From DASQPR01 sp963797605 (GTDB taxonomy: Bacteria > Actinomycetota > Actinomycetes > Mycobacteriales > Micromonosporaceae), in NCBI GenBank assembly GCA_963797605.1, contig CAWCPX010000007.1, positions 119,515-183,514 of the forward strand: a stretch of DNA of 64,000 bases. The letters are read 5' to 3'. The notes below the pieces were generated by a model. It made no database searches and had not been told where the DNA came from. It saw nothing but the letters and a program-made list of their open reading frames with translations. Positions within the stretch are counted from its first letter, which is position 1; every line of letters begins with the position of its first letter. The position numbers were made by a program, and so were the translations under genes. Shown here one piece after another: positions 46,679 through 56,083 of the stretch.

Positions 46679-47402
46679 TCAGACGATCGAATCGTCGTCG
46701 ACGCTGGCAGCCGCCTGTCGTCGGAGCTGCGCACCGAGTACGTGCCGGTCGGCGCCGACCTCGGACATCCGTGACACCGCGATCGATACGGCCATCAGCA
46801 TGTCCGGGATCTCGTCGGTGCGGTCGGCCCGCAGCACCGGCAGGTCCGGCGTGGCGAACTTCGCGAGTTGATCGCTTTGCGCGTCCGGGCCGATCGCGAT
46901 GGCGACCCGCAGCGCCGCGGCGCCGCCCGGTGTCGCCAGCAACTCGGCCAGACCGGCGTCGTAGTCGTCGGTCGCGATGCCGTCCGTGATCAGCAGGAGT
47001 GCCGGTCGCAGTGCTCGGCGTTCCAACTGCTCCGCCGTCATCACGGTCGCCATCAGCCGAAGCCCGGCGCCCATGTGCGTGAGCGCGCGCGGTTCGCATC
47101 GCAGCGGCGTCCATCGCACGTCACTGACCGGCGTCGGCTCCGCGATGTGCCACGTCGCGTGGTTGTCGAACTTGATCGCGCGGATCAGCACCTGCGCGTT
47201 TTCCTGCGCGCGCTCCCAGGCCGCCAGGTGCGGCAGCATCGTGGAGATCGCATAGTTGAGCGACTGCATCTTCGTGCCGTTCATCGACCACGAGGCGTCC
47301 GCGGCGAGGATGAAGTGCAACGGACGCTTGGCGATGCCGCCGCCGGGCATGACTGGCGGTGGACGTGACGTCCCAGACGCTCTTGTCGATGTAATCGCTC
47401 AC
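46679..47402 (-). CDS. TerY-like von Willebrand factor A domain protein (one frameshift near start)
   Basis: The GTG at 47402 (VSDYIDKSVWDVTS) changes frame near 47370 into PPPVMPGGGIAKRPLHFILA; if the frame is not corrected, the ATG at 47350 is an internal start. MIDAS motif: DASWSMNGTKM (DxSxS), with the Thr in THMGAGLRL and Asp in LLITDGIATDD. The C-terminal end is short and Ala-rich. TerY proteins are metal-binding hubs of tellurite/stress-response systems. It lies 8 nt downstream of the membrane-protein gene and 6 nt from PP2C, so the four genes form one operon. Confidence 0.9.
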
Positions 47403-47410
47403 GGCCGGTC

Positions 47411-48719
47411 CTAGTGCGCTTCGTTGACGTTGTTGTGCTGCCACCAGGAATCGAGCTGGGAGAAGGTCTGACTGGGCGTCGCCTCGGCCACGATGATGGT
47501 GTACTCCGCGTCATCCGTCCACGCGTAATCCTTGTTCTTGTGGTTTCCCGAGTAGTAGCACTCGAGGTGCCCGAGTGAGCTGTTGTCGTTACCGTCCCGG
47601 TACCACGATTCGTAGCCGTCGACACCGGTCGTGGGCGGGCACTTGATCCCGGCGCGCGTGGGGGAGAACGAGACCTTGTTGTTGAACTGGGCGATGCCGG
47701 CCTGATAGGCGCTCTTCGTCGCGAACTCGTACCCCCACACGGTCATGCCGGCCATGTCGGACCTCTTGGATTCGGTGCAGACGTAGTAACCGCTCAGATG
47801 ATCGAGGAACGGTTCGCCGTTGGAGGTGCAGTCCGTGCCCACCGTGAGGTCGGCCGGCATGACGTCCGCCAGCGTCGGAGATCCACCGACCGACGGGATC
47901 GTCGACGGGGTGGCCGGCGTCGACGGCGTTGACGGCGGCGTGCTCGGCGGACTCGTCGTCGGCTGGTTGGTGGTCGGATGGTTCGTCGGCGTGTGCGTAT
48001 CGGTGGCGGTGCAGGTCGAGCCGGTGCACGGCTTGTCGTGGAGTGCCAGCACGATGCCGATGGTGGCCGCGATCGCGAGCACCACGACGATGCCGAGGAT
48101 GAGCGGCAGCCGGTTTTTGCGGGTGGGCACACGGAACGAACCGCTGAGGTTGTCGTTGCTCGGTGGGAGCGCGGGTCCGGCGCGGCCTGGCCGGTAGCCC
48201 GGGGCGGCCGCGTTGCGGTCCATGTGCGTCGCGTCGGCATCAGCCGGACGGGCCGGCACGACCGGCGGCGCCGGCTTCGCGACGGGCGCGACCGGAGCGG
48301 GCCGCACGGGCGCGGGCTGGACTGGAGCTGGCCGCACGGGCGCGGGCTGGACCGGTGCGGGCTGCGACGGGCGTGGGCGCGACATCGACCGGGTGCCCGA
48401 TCGCTCGTGCGTATTCGCTGACGACCCACAGACAGGCCGTGGCATCGAACGCGAGCCGGGCCGTCAGGATCGCGGTCACGTCGCGGACCGCCGAGTCGGC
48501 CGGCATGTGCGCGGATATCCGATCGGTCAGGAGATGACCGACGTTCGCGCCGGCCGCGGACCGCAACAGGCTCGCTTCCCGTGGCGAATCGGGCAACAGA
48601 TCGGGCAGCAAGCGGGTCACGAGCGCCTCGTCGTCGATGCCCGCGAGGCCGTAGTCCCGGAAGATCTCCTGGAGAGCAAGGCGTGCGTCACCGCTGTTGT
48701 CCAGCGTGAATGCGGTCAC
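47411..48719 (-). CDS. Triad-associated membrane protein: helical N-domain, Pro-rich linker, one TM, extracytoplasmic Cys domain (one frameshift)
   Basis: GTG 48719. Residues 1-115 form an all-helical domain (LDNSGDARLALQEIFRDYGL; LLPDSPREASLLRSAAGANV), of a kind recurring in actinobacterial signalling proteins but not named by me. A frame change near 48370 leads to a Pro/Ala-rich linker with PAPVRPAPV repeats, a membrane helix RLPLILGIVVVLAIAATIGI, a Thr/Pro-rich stalk, and an extracytoplasmic domain of about 155 residues with several Cys (TDCTSNGE, YYVCTESKRS, IKCPPTTG, LECYYSG). It likely senses an external signal and couples it to the kinase-phosphatase pair; that is inference from order and topology. 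Confidence 0.7.
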
Positions 48720-48873
48720 AAGGCCCCCTGGCCACGATGAAGATGAGCAACGGAACAGCCGCGCCCGGCAACGGCGAGCGCCCCCACGGCCTGGCCATTG
48801 TCGCGGCACACGCGGCCGGAAGACAAGCAGTGGCGGCTCACCGACAGTAGCGGCGCCGTGCTAGCGCGTCGTG

Positions 48874-50410
48874 CTACCGAGCGAGGACAGCCGCCGACCG
48901 TACGCCCGTCGGCGAGACCCCGGCCAGCAACTCGGCGACGGCGACACCGCAGGCCGTCGAGGCACCGTAGGTCGCGATGTGTACGTCGCCGATCGGCGCC
49001 GCCGGCACACCCATCTCGACGACGATCGTGTCGGGCCGGACGGCGAGCGTGCGGGCCACGGCCGCGAGGATCCACGGGTGCCGGTGCGCGTCGCGTACGA
49101 CGACGACGAGCGGACGGCCCGCCGAAGCCCGGAGCGCGGCGTCGATCTGCGCGTCCACGGCTGTCTCGGCGGCCGTGACCCGGATGCCGGACGTGCCGGG
49201 CACCAGGTTGGACAGTGGCGTCAACAGCCCCCACGGCGTCTCCGGCGCGATCGCCATGTTGACGTCGGGGGAGAGTTCGATGACGTAGGCGGCGGCCGGC
49301 AGCGGCCACGGCGTGGGCGTGCCGGACGTGGTGTGCACACGCAGTGCCCGCCGCGCGGCCGCCAGGCCGGGGTGACCGGCCGGCTTACCGTTGGGCGCGG
49401 CCAGCACGAGCGCTCGCTGGTCGCGGGACCAGGCGGAGACGGCGGCGATGCGGGCGGCGGCGTCGACGAGGCGGTCTTCGGGCAGCGTGCCGGCTCGCAC
49501 GGCGGCGACGATCGCGTCGCGCAACGCGATCGCGGTCTCCTCGTCGGCGTGTTCGCCACCGACGCAGACGGCGTCGGCGCCGGCGGCCAGCGCGGCCACG
49601 GTCGCGCCGGCGAGCCCGTAACGGCGGGCGACGGCCTGCATCTCGATCGCGTCAGTAACGATCAGGCCCTCGAAGCCGAGTTCGCCGCGGAGCAGGCCGG
49701 TGAGGATCGGGCGGGACAGCGTGGCCGGCCGGTCCGGGTCGATCGCGGGCACGACCAGGTGGCCGGTCATGATCGCTTTCGTGTCGGCGGCGATCGCGGC
49801 CCGGAACGGCGCCAGCTCGACGGCGTCGAGCGCGGCCCGCTCGGCAGCGATCAGCGGCACGTCGTGGTGCGAGTCGATGCCGGTGTCGCCGTGGCCCGGG
49901 AAGTGTTTCGCGCACGCGGCGACGCCCGCCGACTGCAGCCCGGTCACCCAGGCCGCGGTGTGCCGGGCGACGAGGTCGGGATCGGAGCCGAAGGCGCGTA
50001 CCCCGATAACAGGATTGTCTGGGTTTGAATTGACGTCGGCGTCGGGTGCGTAGTCGAGGGTGATGCCGAGCGCGCCGAGTTCGAGGCCGAGGTGGTGGGC
50101 GACGGCCGTGGTCAGCGCGGTGTCGTCGGCCGCGCCCAGGGCCAGGTTGCCTGGCCGCGAGCTGCCGATGTGCGCTTCCAGCCGGGTGACGTCGCCGGCC
50201 TCCTCGTCGATGCAGATCACGACGTCGGGCGACTCGGCCCGCAGCGCCGCGGTCAGCGGCGGCGACCTGCTCCGGAGACGCGATGTTGCGCGCGTAGAGC
50301 AGCGTCGAGCCGAGCCCGTCGGCGAGGCGGCGCCGCAGCCAGTCCGGCGGCTGCAGCCCGACGAATCCGGGCTGGAGCACGGCATCAGCCAGCCGATTGA
50401 GACGACGGTC
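48874..50410 (-). CDS. nagZ: Family-3 glycoside hydrolase, beta-N-acetylhexosaminidase NagZ-like (one frameshift)
   Basis: ATG 50410 with GGAGGAGG upstream. N-terminal residues (VLQPGFVGLQPPDWLRRRLA, SLLYARNIASP-type segment) are in a different frame from the rest until about 50262. The GH3 TIM barrel contains ICIDEEAGDVTRLE, ADVNSNPDNPVIGVRAFG and the catalytic loop KHFPGHGDTGIDSHHDVPL (His/Asp pair) with VTDAIEMQAVA (nucleophile Asp). A C-terminal alpha/beta sandwich follows. It releases GlcNAc from muropeptides or chitin fragments, which fits with the GlcNAc PTS in this window. Corrected length is about 512 residues. Confidence 0.9.
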
Positions 50411-50656
50411 CATCGCTGGCCTCCTCCGCGCTGCGAGTGCACATACTCGTGAACAAATAGCGGCCCCCCGTGGTGGGCCGGTCAACAGAAAACATTGTTG
50501 ACAGTCGTGGCAGTAATAGTCAAGAAACCTTGCAGTTAATTCCTCGATCTTAAGTCGGACGGGCGAATCGCACCGAGCATGAAACGGGCAAAATAGACTG
50601 TGACGTAGCACTGAAAGTGCCTACATCGGGGGTAGTACGCGTGTTCTAATGCTCGG
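50411..50656. other. Divergent promoter region between nagZ and the small 71-aa gene
   Basis: About 245 bp, AT-rich relative to surroundings. It contains the palindrome at 50481-50502 and a TTGACA-like hexamer at 50498-50503, but I cannot assign boxes confidently. No gene or riboswitch is recognised. Confidence 0.5.
50481..50502. promoter_or_regulatory. Palindrome in the nagZ upstream region, possible operator
   Basis: GTCAACA (50481-50487) and TGTTGAC (50496-50502) form a perfect 7-bp inverted repeat around 8 bases (GAAAACAT). It lies 71 nt upstream of the nagZ start and about 155 nt from the divergent small gene. It does not match the dre consensus, so a different regulator is implied if it is an operator. 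Confidence 0.45.
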
Positions 50657-50872
50657 GTGGAGCGACGAAAGTACTGGTGGAACGGTAAATGGGGGCGGCT
50701 GGCCCGTCGCGATGTGCTCTTGTATGAGGACGGCGGCCAGTGGTGGGTCGAGGCGAGAGAGGGCGGTTCGGAAGGTCGGGCGATCATGCGCGACTATCCG
50801 GACGAGGACGCCGCCATGGAATGCGTCCGGGGCCTCATCGACGGCACCGATCGGTGGCGCGAAATGGGTTGA
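50657..50872 (+). CDS. Small conserved-type protein of unknown function (71 aa)
   Basis: Intact from GTG 50657: rich in Trp and charged residues (ERRKYWWNGKWGRLARRDV, DGGQWWVEAREGG, RWREMG). The shape resembles small actinobacterial hypothetical proteins with a beta-strand YED-GGQWWVE motif, but I do not recognise a family. GC-skew and codon usage fit the genome (high GC third positions), supporting that it is real. It is followed by ddaH after 139 bp. Confidence 0.55.
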   Translation: MERRKYWWNGKWGRLARRDVLLYEDGGQWWVEAREGGSEGRAIMRDYPDEDAAMECVRGLIDGTDRWREMG

Positions 50873-51011
50873 CGGTCCCGTCGCAACGGATCGCCGCCAG
50901 AGTCTCGAAGAACGCAACGAATCTCCGGAGACCCGCAAGACCTGGGCCTGCTGTCGACGGCCTGCGCCGCATACCGTCGACAGAACCGCTCATTGCTCCC
51001 TCGGAGGCTCC

Positions 51012-51823
51012 ATGACCCGGCATTACCTGATGTGTCGACCCACCTATTTCGCTGTCGACTACGCGATCAACCCGTGGATGGACCCGGCCGCCCCGGTCGA
51101 CCCCGCACTCGCGATCTCGCAGTGGGAAGGCGCTCGTCGACACGTACCGGTCGCTGGGTCACACGGTCGAGTTCATCGAGCCGATCCCGGGCCTGCCCGA
51201 CATGGTCTTCGCCGCCAACGGTGCCACCATGGTCGACGGAGCCGTGCTCGGCGTCTCCTTCACGTTCGCCGAGCGCGCCGCCGAAGGCCCGGCCTACCTG
51301 GACTGGTTCGCCCGCGCCGGCTACCGCACCCAGGCGGCGAAGTCGACAAACGAGGGCGAAGGCGACATGCTTCGCACAGATCAATACCTGTTAGCGGGTA
51401 CGGGCTTCCGCACCGACCTCGCGGCTCACGCCGAGGCGCAGGAGCTGTTCGGGGTCGCCCGGTGATCACGCTGCAGCTGGTCGACCCGCGCTTCTACCAC
51501 CTCGACACCGCGCTGACCGTGCTGAACCCGGGCGCGCACGACGGCGTCCGCAGGTGGCCTACCTGCCGGCCGCGTTCTCGCCCGGAAGCCAGCAGGTGCT
51601 CGCCCGGCTCTACCCCGACGCGATCCACGCCTCGATCGACGACGCGGTCGTGCTCGGCCTCAACGCCGCCAGTGACGGCACCCATGTCGTGATGCCGTCG
51701 CAGGCCACCGGACTCGCCGCACGACTAGCGTCGGCCGGGTACGAGCCGGTGCCCGTTGACATGTCCGAACTGCGCAAGGCCGGCGGCGGCCCGAAGTGTT
51801 GCACCCTGGAGGTACGGCCATGA
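51012..51823 (+). CDS. ddaH: Dimethylarginine dimethylaminohydrolase-like amidinotransferase-family enzyme (three frameshifts)
   Basis: ATG 51012 begins MTRHYLMCRPTYFAVDYAIN. Shifts near 51130, 51465 and 51540 separate: GLPDMVFAANGATMVDG, KSTNEGEGDMLRTDQY with active-site residues, LQLVDPRFYHLDTALTVLN with the catalytic His (FYHLD), and GGGPKCCTLEVRP with the catalytic Cys near the C-terminus. Corrected length is about 270 residues. It hydrolyses methylated arginine to citrulline or, as an arginine-succinyl/arginine deiminase relative, acts on arginine. A TTA codon (YLLAG) occurs. It overlaps rocD by 4 nt, so the two form an arginine-to-glutamate semialdehyde unit. Confidence 0.85.
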
Positions 51824-53059
51824 CCTTGGTTTCCGAGACAGCGACCGACACCGACCACACCACGCCGGCGCTCGCCGAGGCGGAAGCGTGGACGGCGCAC
51901 AACTACCACCCGCTGCCGGTCGTGATCGCCGAAGCCGACGGCGCCTGGGTCACCGACGTCGACGGCCGCCGTTACCTCGACTGCCTCGCCGGCTACTCGG
52001 CGCTGAACTTCGGCCACCGGCACCCGGCCCTGATCGCGGCCGCGCACGCGCAGCTCGACCGGGTCACGCTGACCAGCCGCGCGTTCGTGCACGACCAGTT
52101 CGGGCCGTTCTGCCACGAGCTGGCCGAGCTGTGCGGCACCGACCTCGTGCTGCCGATGAACACCGGCGCCGAAGCGGTCGAGACCGCGATCAAGCTGGCC
52201 CGCAAGTGGGGCTACCTGGTCAAGGGCGTGCCGCGACGACCAGGCGAAGATCATCGTGGCCGCCGACAACTTCCACGGCCGCACCACCACGATCATCAGC
52301 TTCTCCACCGATCCGGACGCGCGCGACGACTTCGGCCCGTACACGCCCGGATTCGAGATCGTGCCCTACGGCGACCTCGACGCGCTCACGGCCGCCATCG
52401 ACGACAACACGGTCGCCGTGATGATCGAGCCGATCCAGGGCGAGGCCGGCGTGATCGTGCCGCCCGACGGGCTACCTGAGCCGGCGTACGCGAGGTGACG
52501 TCCGCCCGCCGGCGTGCTGTTCATCGCCGACGAGATCCAGTCCGGACTCGGGCGCACCGGAGCCAACTTCGCCGTACAGCACGAGGGCGTGGTTCCGGAC
52601 ATGTACATCCTCGGCAAGGCACTCGGCGGCGGCGTCGTGCCGGTGTCCGCGGTCGCGGGTTCGCACGAGGTCCTCGGCGTGCTGAAGCCGGGCGAGCACG
52701 GCTCCACGTTCGGCGGCAACCCGCTGGCGTGCGCCGTCGCCCGGGCCGTCATCGCGTTGCTGAACACCGGCGAATACCAGGCGCGGGCCGCCGAACTCGG
52801 CGAGCGTCTGCACACTCGGTCTGAACGGCTTGATCGGGCACGGTGTGACCGCGGTTCGCGGGCGCGGGCTGTGGGCCGGGTCGACATCGATCCGTCCCTG
52901 ATGAGCGGGCGCGAGGCCAGTCGGCGGCTCATGGCTCTCGGGGTGCTCGCCAAGGACACGCACGGGTCGACTATTCGGCTTGCTCCGCCGCTCTGTATTA
53001 CCGGGGATGAAGTGGACTGGGCTGTTGATCGGTTGGCTCAGGTTTTGTCTGAGGTTTAG
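51820..53059 (+). CDS. rocD: Ornithine--oxo-acid transaminase (three or more frameshifts)
   Basis: PLP class-III aminotransferase converting ornithine to glutamate semialdehyde. ATG 51820 overlaps the ddaH stop. N-terminal blocks: AEAEAWTAHNYHPLPVVIAE, LDCLAGYSALNFGHRHPALI, PMNTGAEAVETAIKLARKWGY. After shifts near 52232 and 52470-52510: FHGRTTTIISFSTDPDAR, VAVMIEPIQGEAGVIVPPDG, LFIADEIQSGLGRTG and LGKALGGGVVPVSAVAG with the PLP lysine. A further shift near 52820 precedes HGSTIRLAPPLCITGDEVDW. Corrected length is about 410 residues. Confidence 0.9.
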
Positions 53060-53071
53060 TTCGGGGTAGGC

Positions 53072-53145
53072 GTTGGTCGGGGGCATCCAACCGCATCGGC
53101 TATAGAGCGTTTTACGCCGATGCGGTTGGGGTGCCCCCGACCAAC
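53072..53145. terminator. Long hairpin H1 after rocD, terminator or repeat element end
   Basis: A 29/30-bp stem (53072-53100 with 53116-53145, one mismatch and a one-base bulge) around the loop TATAGAGCGTTTTAC. It begins 13 nt after the rocD stop, suited to termination. Its loop is the reverse complement, apart from two inserted bases, of the loop of hairpin H6 at 53627, which points to a repeat-element origin. Confidence 0.8.
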
Positions 53146-53626
53146 TTCGTGGTCCAGCTACGGGCCTCACGGGCATGGTGCGCGAGGTCATCCCGAGTCC
53201 CGTAGACCCGAAAGGGAACCCGCCACGGGTGACCTTGGCGAGAAACTGTCGTCAGGCGTGCAGTAATTCGCCAAGGTCAGCATCTCGCCGCACCAAGTCC
53301 CGCGCCGGATGAGGCTGGACGGTCGTTGGGGCGAGTTTGGGTGGTCCCGGCCACCCAAACTCGCCCCAGCCCGTTAAAGACCCCGCCTTGGCGTGACCTT
53401 GGCGAGAAACTGCGGGCCTGGCCGCACCAACTCGGCAAGGTCACCAGCCGCCGCGAGCTCCCCGCCAGCCGCCGCACTCCCGTAGGCGCCGCATCTCTCG
53501 TCTATCCGAGGGAGCACGACGGACATAAAGGAGGGTGGTCGGGTCGCGTAAGCGACCCGACCACCCTTCTCCAGCCAAAGCGACAAACCCGGTGCCGCCG
53601 AGGCCCGCGCGACCGGGACCACGACA

Positions 53627-53703
53627 GGGGTTGGGGGCCAGCCCGACCGATACGGCGTAAAAACGCTCTACTAGCCGTATCGGTCGGGCTGGCCCCCAAC
53701 CCC
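53627..53703 (-). terminator. Long perfect hairpin H6, terminator for the NlpC/P60 gene
   Basis: Thirty-base arms (53627-53656 and 53674-53703) pair without mismatch; the loop read on the minus strand is TAGTAGAGCGTTTTTAC. It begins 18 nt after the stop of the NlpC/P60 gene, in the direction of transcription. Confidence 0.8.
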
Positions 53704-53720
53704 GCCCTTAAACCACAAAC

Positions 53721-54596
53721 CTAACGAACCCGCCGAAACTCAATATCCGACGACCAGATCTTGACATGCCGAACCCAAGACCCCGTGTGCGGAGCTTCCC
53801 ACCAGGTCCCGTTCCCCGCGTAGATCGCCACGTGGTGCGCGAACGACCCGGAGAATACGAACACCAGGTCGCCGGGCTTCGCGTCCTTTTCGGACACTCG
53901 CACGCCGTAGTGCTTCATGTCGTTGGCGTGGTGCGGCAGGTTGATGCCGAACTGCGCGAACACGTACTTCACGAGGCCGGAGCAGTCGAACGTGTTGGGG
54001 ACCTTCGGCTCCGAAGACGTACCGGTGCGCCCTTGTCCTTCGCCGCTCGGCCACGATCGCGGCACCGATGTCGTCGAATGTGGTCTTGACCGCGACGGAG
54101 GACGGCCGCGACGCCGGCAGCGTGGTGCCGCCGTTGCCGACGGCGGGCAGCGTGGCCCGGTAACGTGGTGTAGTTCGGGACTTGAAGTGAAGGCGGCCGT
54201 ACCGGCTGCGGACAGGTTCGTCGTCGACGGTATCCCAGCCGTGGACGGTCGTCACTTGCAGACGTGACGGGCCGTGGACGCGTCCGGGGCGCCGTCGGGC
54301 AGGGTCGCCGTGGCCGTGAAGCTCACGGGGTGCGCCTTGAGCACGGAACTCGCGGATTGGCCGTCGACGTCACGGCGGCGGCCGACGTGCCAAGCGGACT
54401 GATGGTCGACCGCGGTTGCCGGGGTGCCGTGAGCGGCGGCTGTGCCAAGAATCCGGTGCGCGATGACGGCCGAGCAGCAGCGAGGCCGGCGGCCGCCAGC
54501 CGCGAGGCGTTGCGACCGGCAGGCCGTTGCGATCAGGCTGGCCGCGGCGATCGCTGCTCGCGCGCGGGCACGGCGATGATGACCGGTGGTGCGCAC
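53721..54596 (-). CDS. Secreted NlpC/P60 (C40) cell-wall peptidase with an N-terminal Ig-like segment (several frameshifts)
   Basis: GTG 54596 starts a signal peptide (HHRRARARAAIAAASLIATA). The mature part seems to contain an Ig-like region: LKAHPVSFTATATLPDGAPD, then, after a shift near 54260, RLHFKSRTTPRYRATLPAVG and VAVKTTFDDIGAAIVA. After shifts near 54060 and 54010 comes the NlpC/P60 domain: NTFDCSGLVKYVFAQFGINL (catalytic Cys), DLVFVFSGSFAHHVAIYAGN (catalytic His). It would cleave stem peptides of peptidoglycan. A ydaO-type riboswitch lies directly upstream, so expression is probably c-di-AMP-controlled. Confidence 0.8.
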
Positions 54597-54606
54597 AGTG
54601 TATGTC

Positions 54607-54775
54607 CCTTCGACAACGCCTGCGAGGTGAGCTGTCGGGTTCGGGACGAAGGTTCCCGGCCGGACGTGTCCCGGCTTCACCCCGAGGCGGCACCGGGGGA
54701 TGTGACCGGCCGAAATGTGGGTTCCCCGCTTCTGCCCGTTGCCCGGTGATTGACCAGGGGGTGGCATCGCCCCGG
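54607..54775 (-). ncRNA. ydaO/yuaA-type c-di-AMP riboswitch upstream of the C40 peptidase
   Basis: Read on the minus strand: CGGGGAACCCAC, then the GGGGTGAAGCCGGG block, then CCCGAACCCGACAGCTCACC and TCGCAGGCGT near the 3' end. These match the conserved core of the ydaO family (GGGGAACC, GGGGTGAA, CCGAATCCGNCAGCT, GTAGGCG). In actinobacteria this class commonly precedes NlpC/P60 and Rpf-type hydrolases. The 5' boundary is approximate. Confidence 0.8.
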
Positions 54776-55069
54776 GCGGGCAGAACTCGGCGTGACCCGA
54801 GTGCGATACCAGTCGGCTAAGCAGCCGGCGAATCTGTTTACCCATCTCCGGCGACCATTTCCGGCGACGCAGATCTTGCTCCGGACAGGGCCGGGCGTCG
54901 ATTTCTGCCCTAGCGGTCGCCGGGTGCCCGAATCGACGTGACGCTGCGTGATCGGCCGGACGCGAGCCGGCTGAACCGGCGTCCAGACTCGTGACCCAGG
55001 TCACCGAAGTGCTCGGCGAGGGTTTGATCAAGGGAAGACAATGGCCGCTGTCGGTGCCGGAAGGGCAGG

Positions 55070-56083
55070 ATGAGCCGCATGAGACTCCTGGTACTCGGCG
55101 GCACGGCGTTCCTCGGCAGGGCGGTGGCGCATGCCGCGCTGGCCGCCGGTGACGATGTCATGTGCGCGGCGCGGGGCGCAGCGGCACGCCGCCGCCGGGT
55201 GCCCGGTTGGTCGCGACGGACCGTGACGGCGAGGGCCGTACGCGGCGATCGACGGGTCCTTCGACGCGGTGGTGGACGTGTCCAGCCGCCGTCGCAGGTG
55301 CGCGCCGCGTCGCAGCGCTGGGCGACCGGGTCGACGCACTGGGTCTACGTCTCGTCCGCCTCCGTCTACACCGACAACGCGACGCCCGGGCAGCGTGCCG
55401 TCACCGCGCCGACGAGCCGGCGGCCCCGCCCGCCGTCGACGACCGGCCGCCGATCGAGCACACCAGTACGGGCCGTGCAAGGTCGCCTGCGAGCAGGCGG
55501 TGCGGCGACGGGGTCGGCGCCGGCGCGCGCCTTCATCTGCCGGGCCGGGCTGATCGTCGGCCCCGAGGACGTCAGCGGCCGGTTCACCTACTGGCCGGTG
55601 CGGCTGGCCCGGGGCGGCGAGGTGCTGGCCCCGGGCACGCCGGACGATCCGGTGCAGTGGGTGGACGTGCGCGATCTGGCGCAGTGGCTGGTGTACGCGG
55701 CCCGGGAGCGGGTCGCCGGCACGTACGACGGGATCGGGGCGAGCGTGCCGCGGTCGGCGTTCCTGGCCGCGTCGCGGCCGGGGTCGGCGCCGACCCGGCC
55801 GGCCGTACGCCTGGGTCGGCCAGACTTCCGGAGCGAGAAGGAGGTCGAACCGTGGGCCGGGCCGCGGTCGCTGCCGCTGTGGCTGCCGCTGCCGGAGTAC
55901 GCCGGCTTCCTCGCCCGGGACACCGCGGACTCGCTCGCCGCCGGCCTGATCCTGCCGCGACGCTGGCCGACACGGCCCAGGCCACCCTCGACTGGTGGCG
56001 GGCCGCGCAAGGCGGCAACCGGGCCCGGGCGCGGCGCCGGCCTGACCGCCGAGGAAGCGGAACTGCTGGCCGCCTGGCACTGA
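55070..56083 (+). CDS. NAD-dependent epimerase/dehydratase family protein (several frameshifts)
   Basis: N-terminal MRLLVLGGTAFLGRAVAHAA has the GxxGxxG-type NAD-binding motif near residues 10-18. Later segments, in several frames: HWVYVSSASVYTDNATPGQ (YVSSASVY), then RAFICRAGLIVGPEDVSGRF, WVDVRDLAQWLVYAARERVA and AGTYDGIGASVPRSAFLA; near the end EPWAGPRSLPLWLPLPEYAG. The YxxxK pair is obscured by indels near 55480 (HYGPCKVACEQAV appears consistent with Tyr and Lys). Corrected length is about 337 residues. Substrate unknown; similar proteins are annotated as reductases or dehydratases of nucleotide sugars. Confidence 0.75.
   Translation: MSRMRLLVLGGTAFLGRAVAHAALAAGDDVMCAARGAAARRRRVPGWSRRTVTARAVRGDRRVLRRGGGRVQPPSQVRAASQRWATGSTHWVYVSSASVYTDNATPGQRAVTAPTSRRPRPPSTTGRRSSTPVRAVQGRLRAGGAATGSAPARAFICRAGLIVGPEDVSGRFTYWPVRLARGGEVLAPGTPDDPVQWVDVRDLAQWLVYAARERVAGTYDGIGASVPRSAFLAASRPGSAPTRPAVRLGRPDFRSEKEVEPWAGPRSLPLWLPLPEYAGFLARDTADSLAAGLILPRRWPTRPRPPSTGGGPRKAATGPGRGAGLTAEEAELLAAWH

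Larger units (their letters stand above)
53072..53703. repeat. Hairpin island of six inverted repeats between rocD and the NlpC/P60 gene
   Basis: Hairpins: H1 53072-53145; H2 53230-53241/53268-53279; H3 53327-53344/53351-53368 (18 bp perfect); H4 53393-53406/53431-53444; H5 53532-53547/53552-53567 (16 bp perfect, loop GTAA); H6 53627-53656/53674-53703 (30 bp perfect). H1 and H6 have a shared loop motif in opposite orientation. H2 and H4 share a 19-bp arm start TGACCTTGGCGAGAAACTG. No credible gene lies between. Confidence 0.85.

Noticed and set aside
53060..53720. CRISPR array
   Set aside because: The repeats here are palindromes of different sequence and spacing; there are no regularly spaced identical direct repeats and no cas genes in the window.
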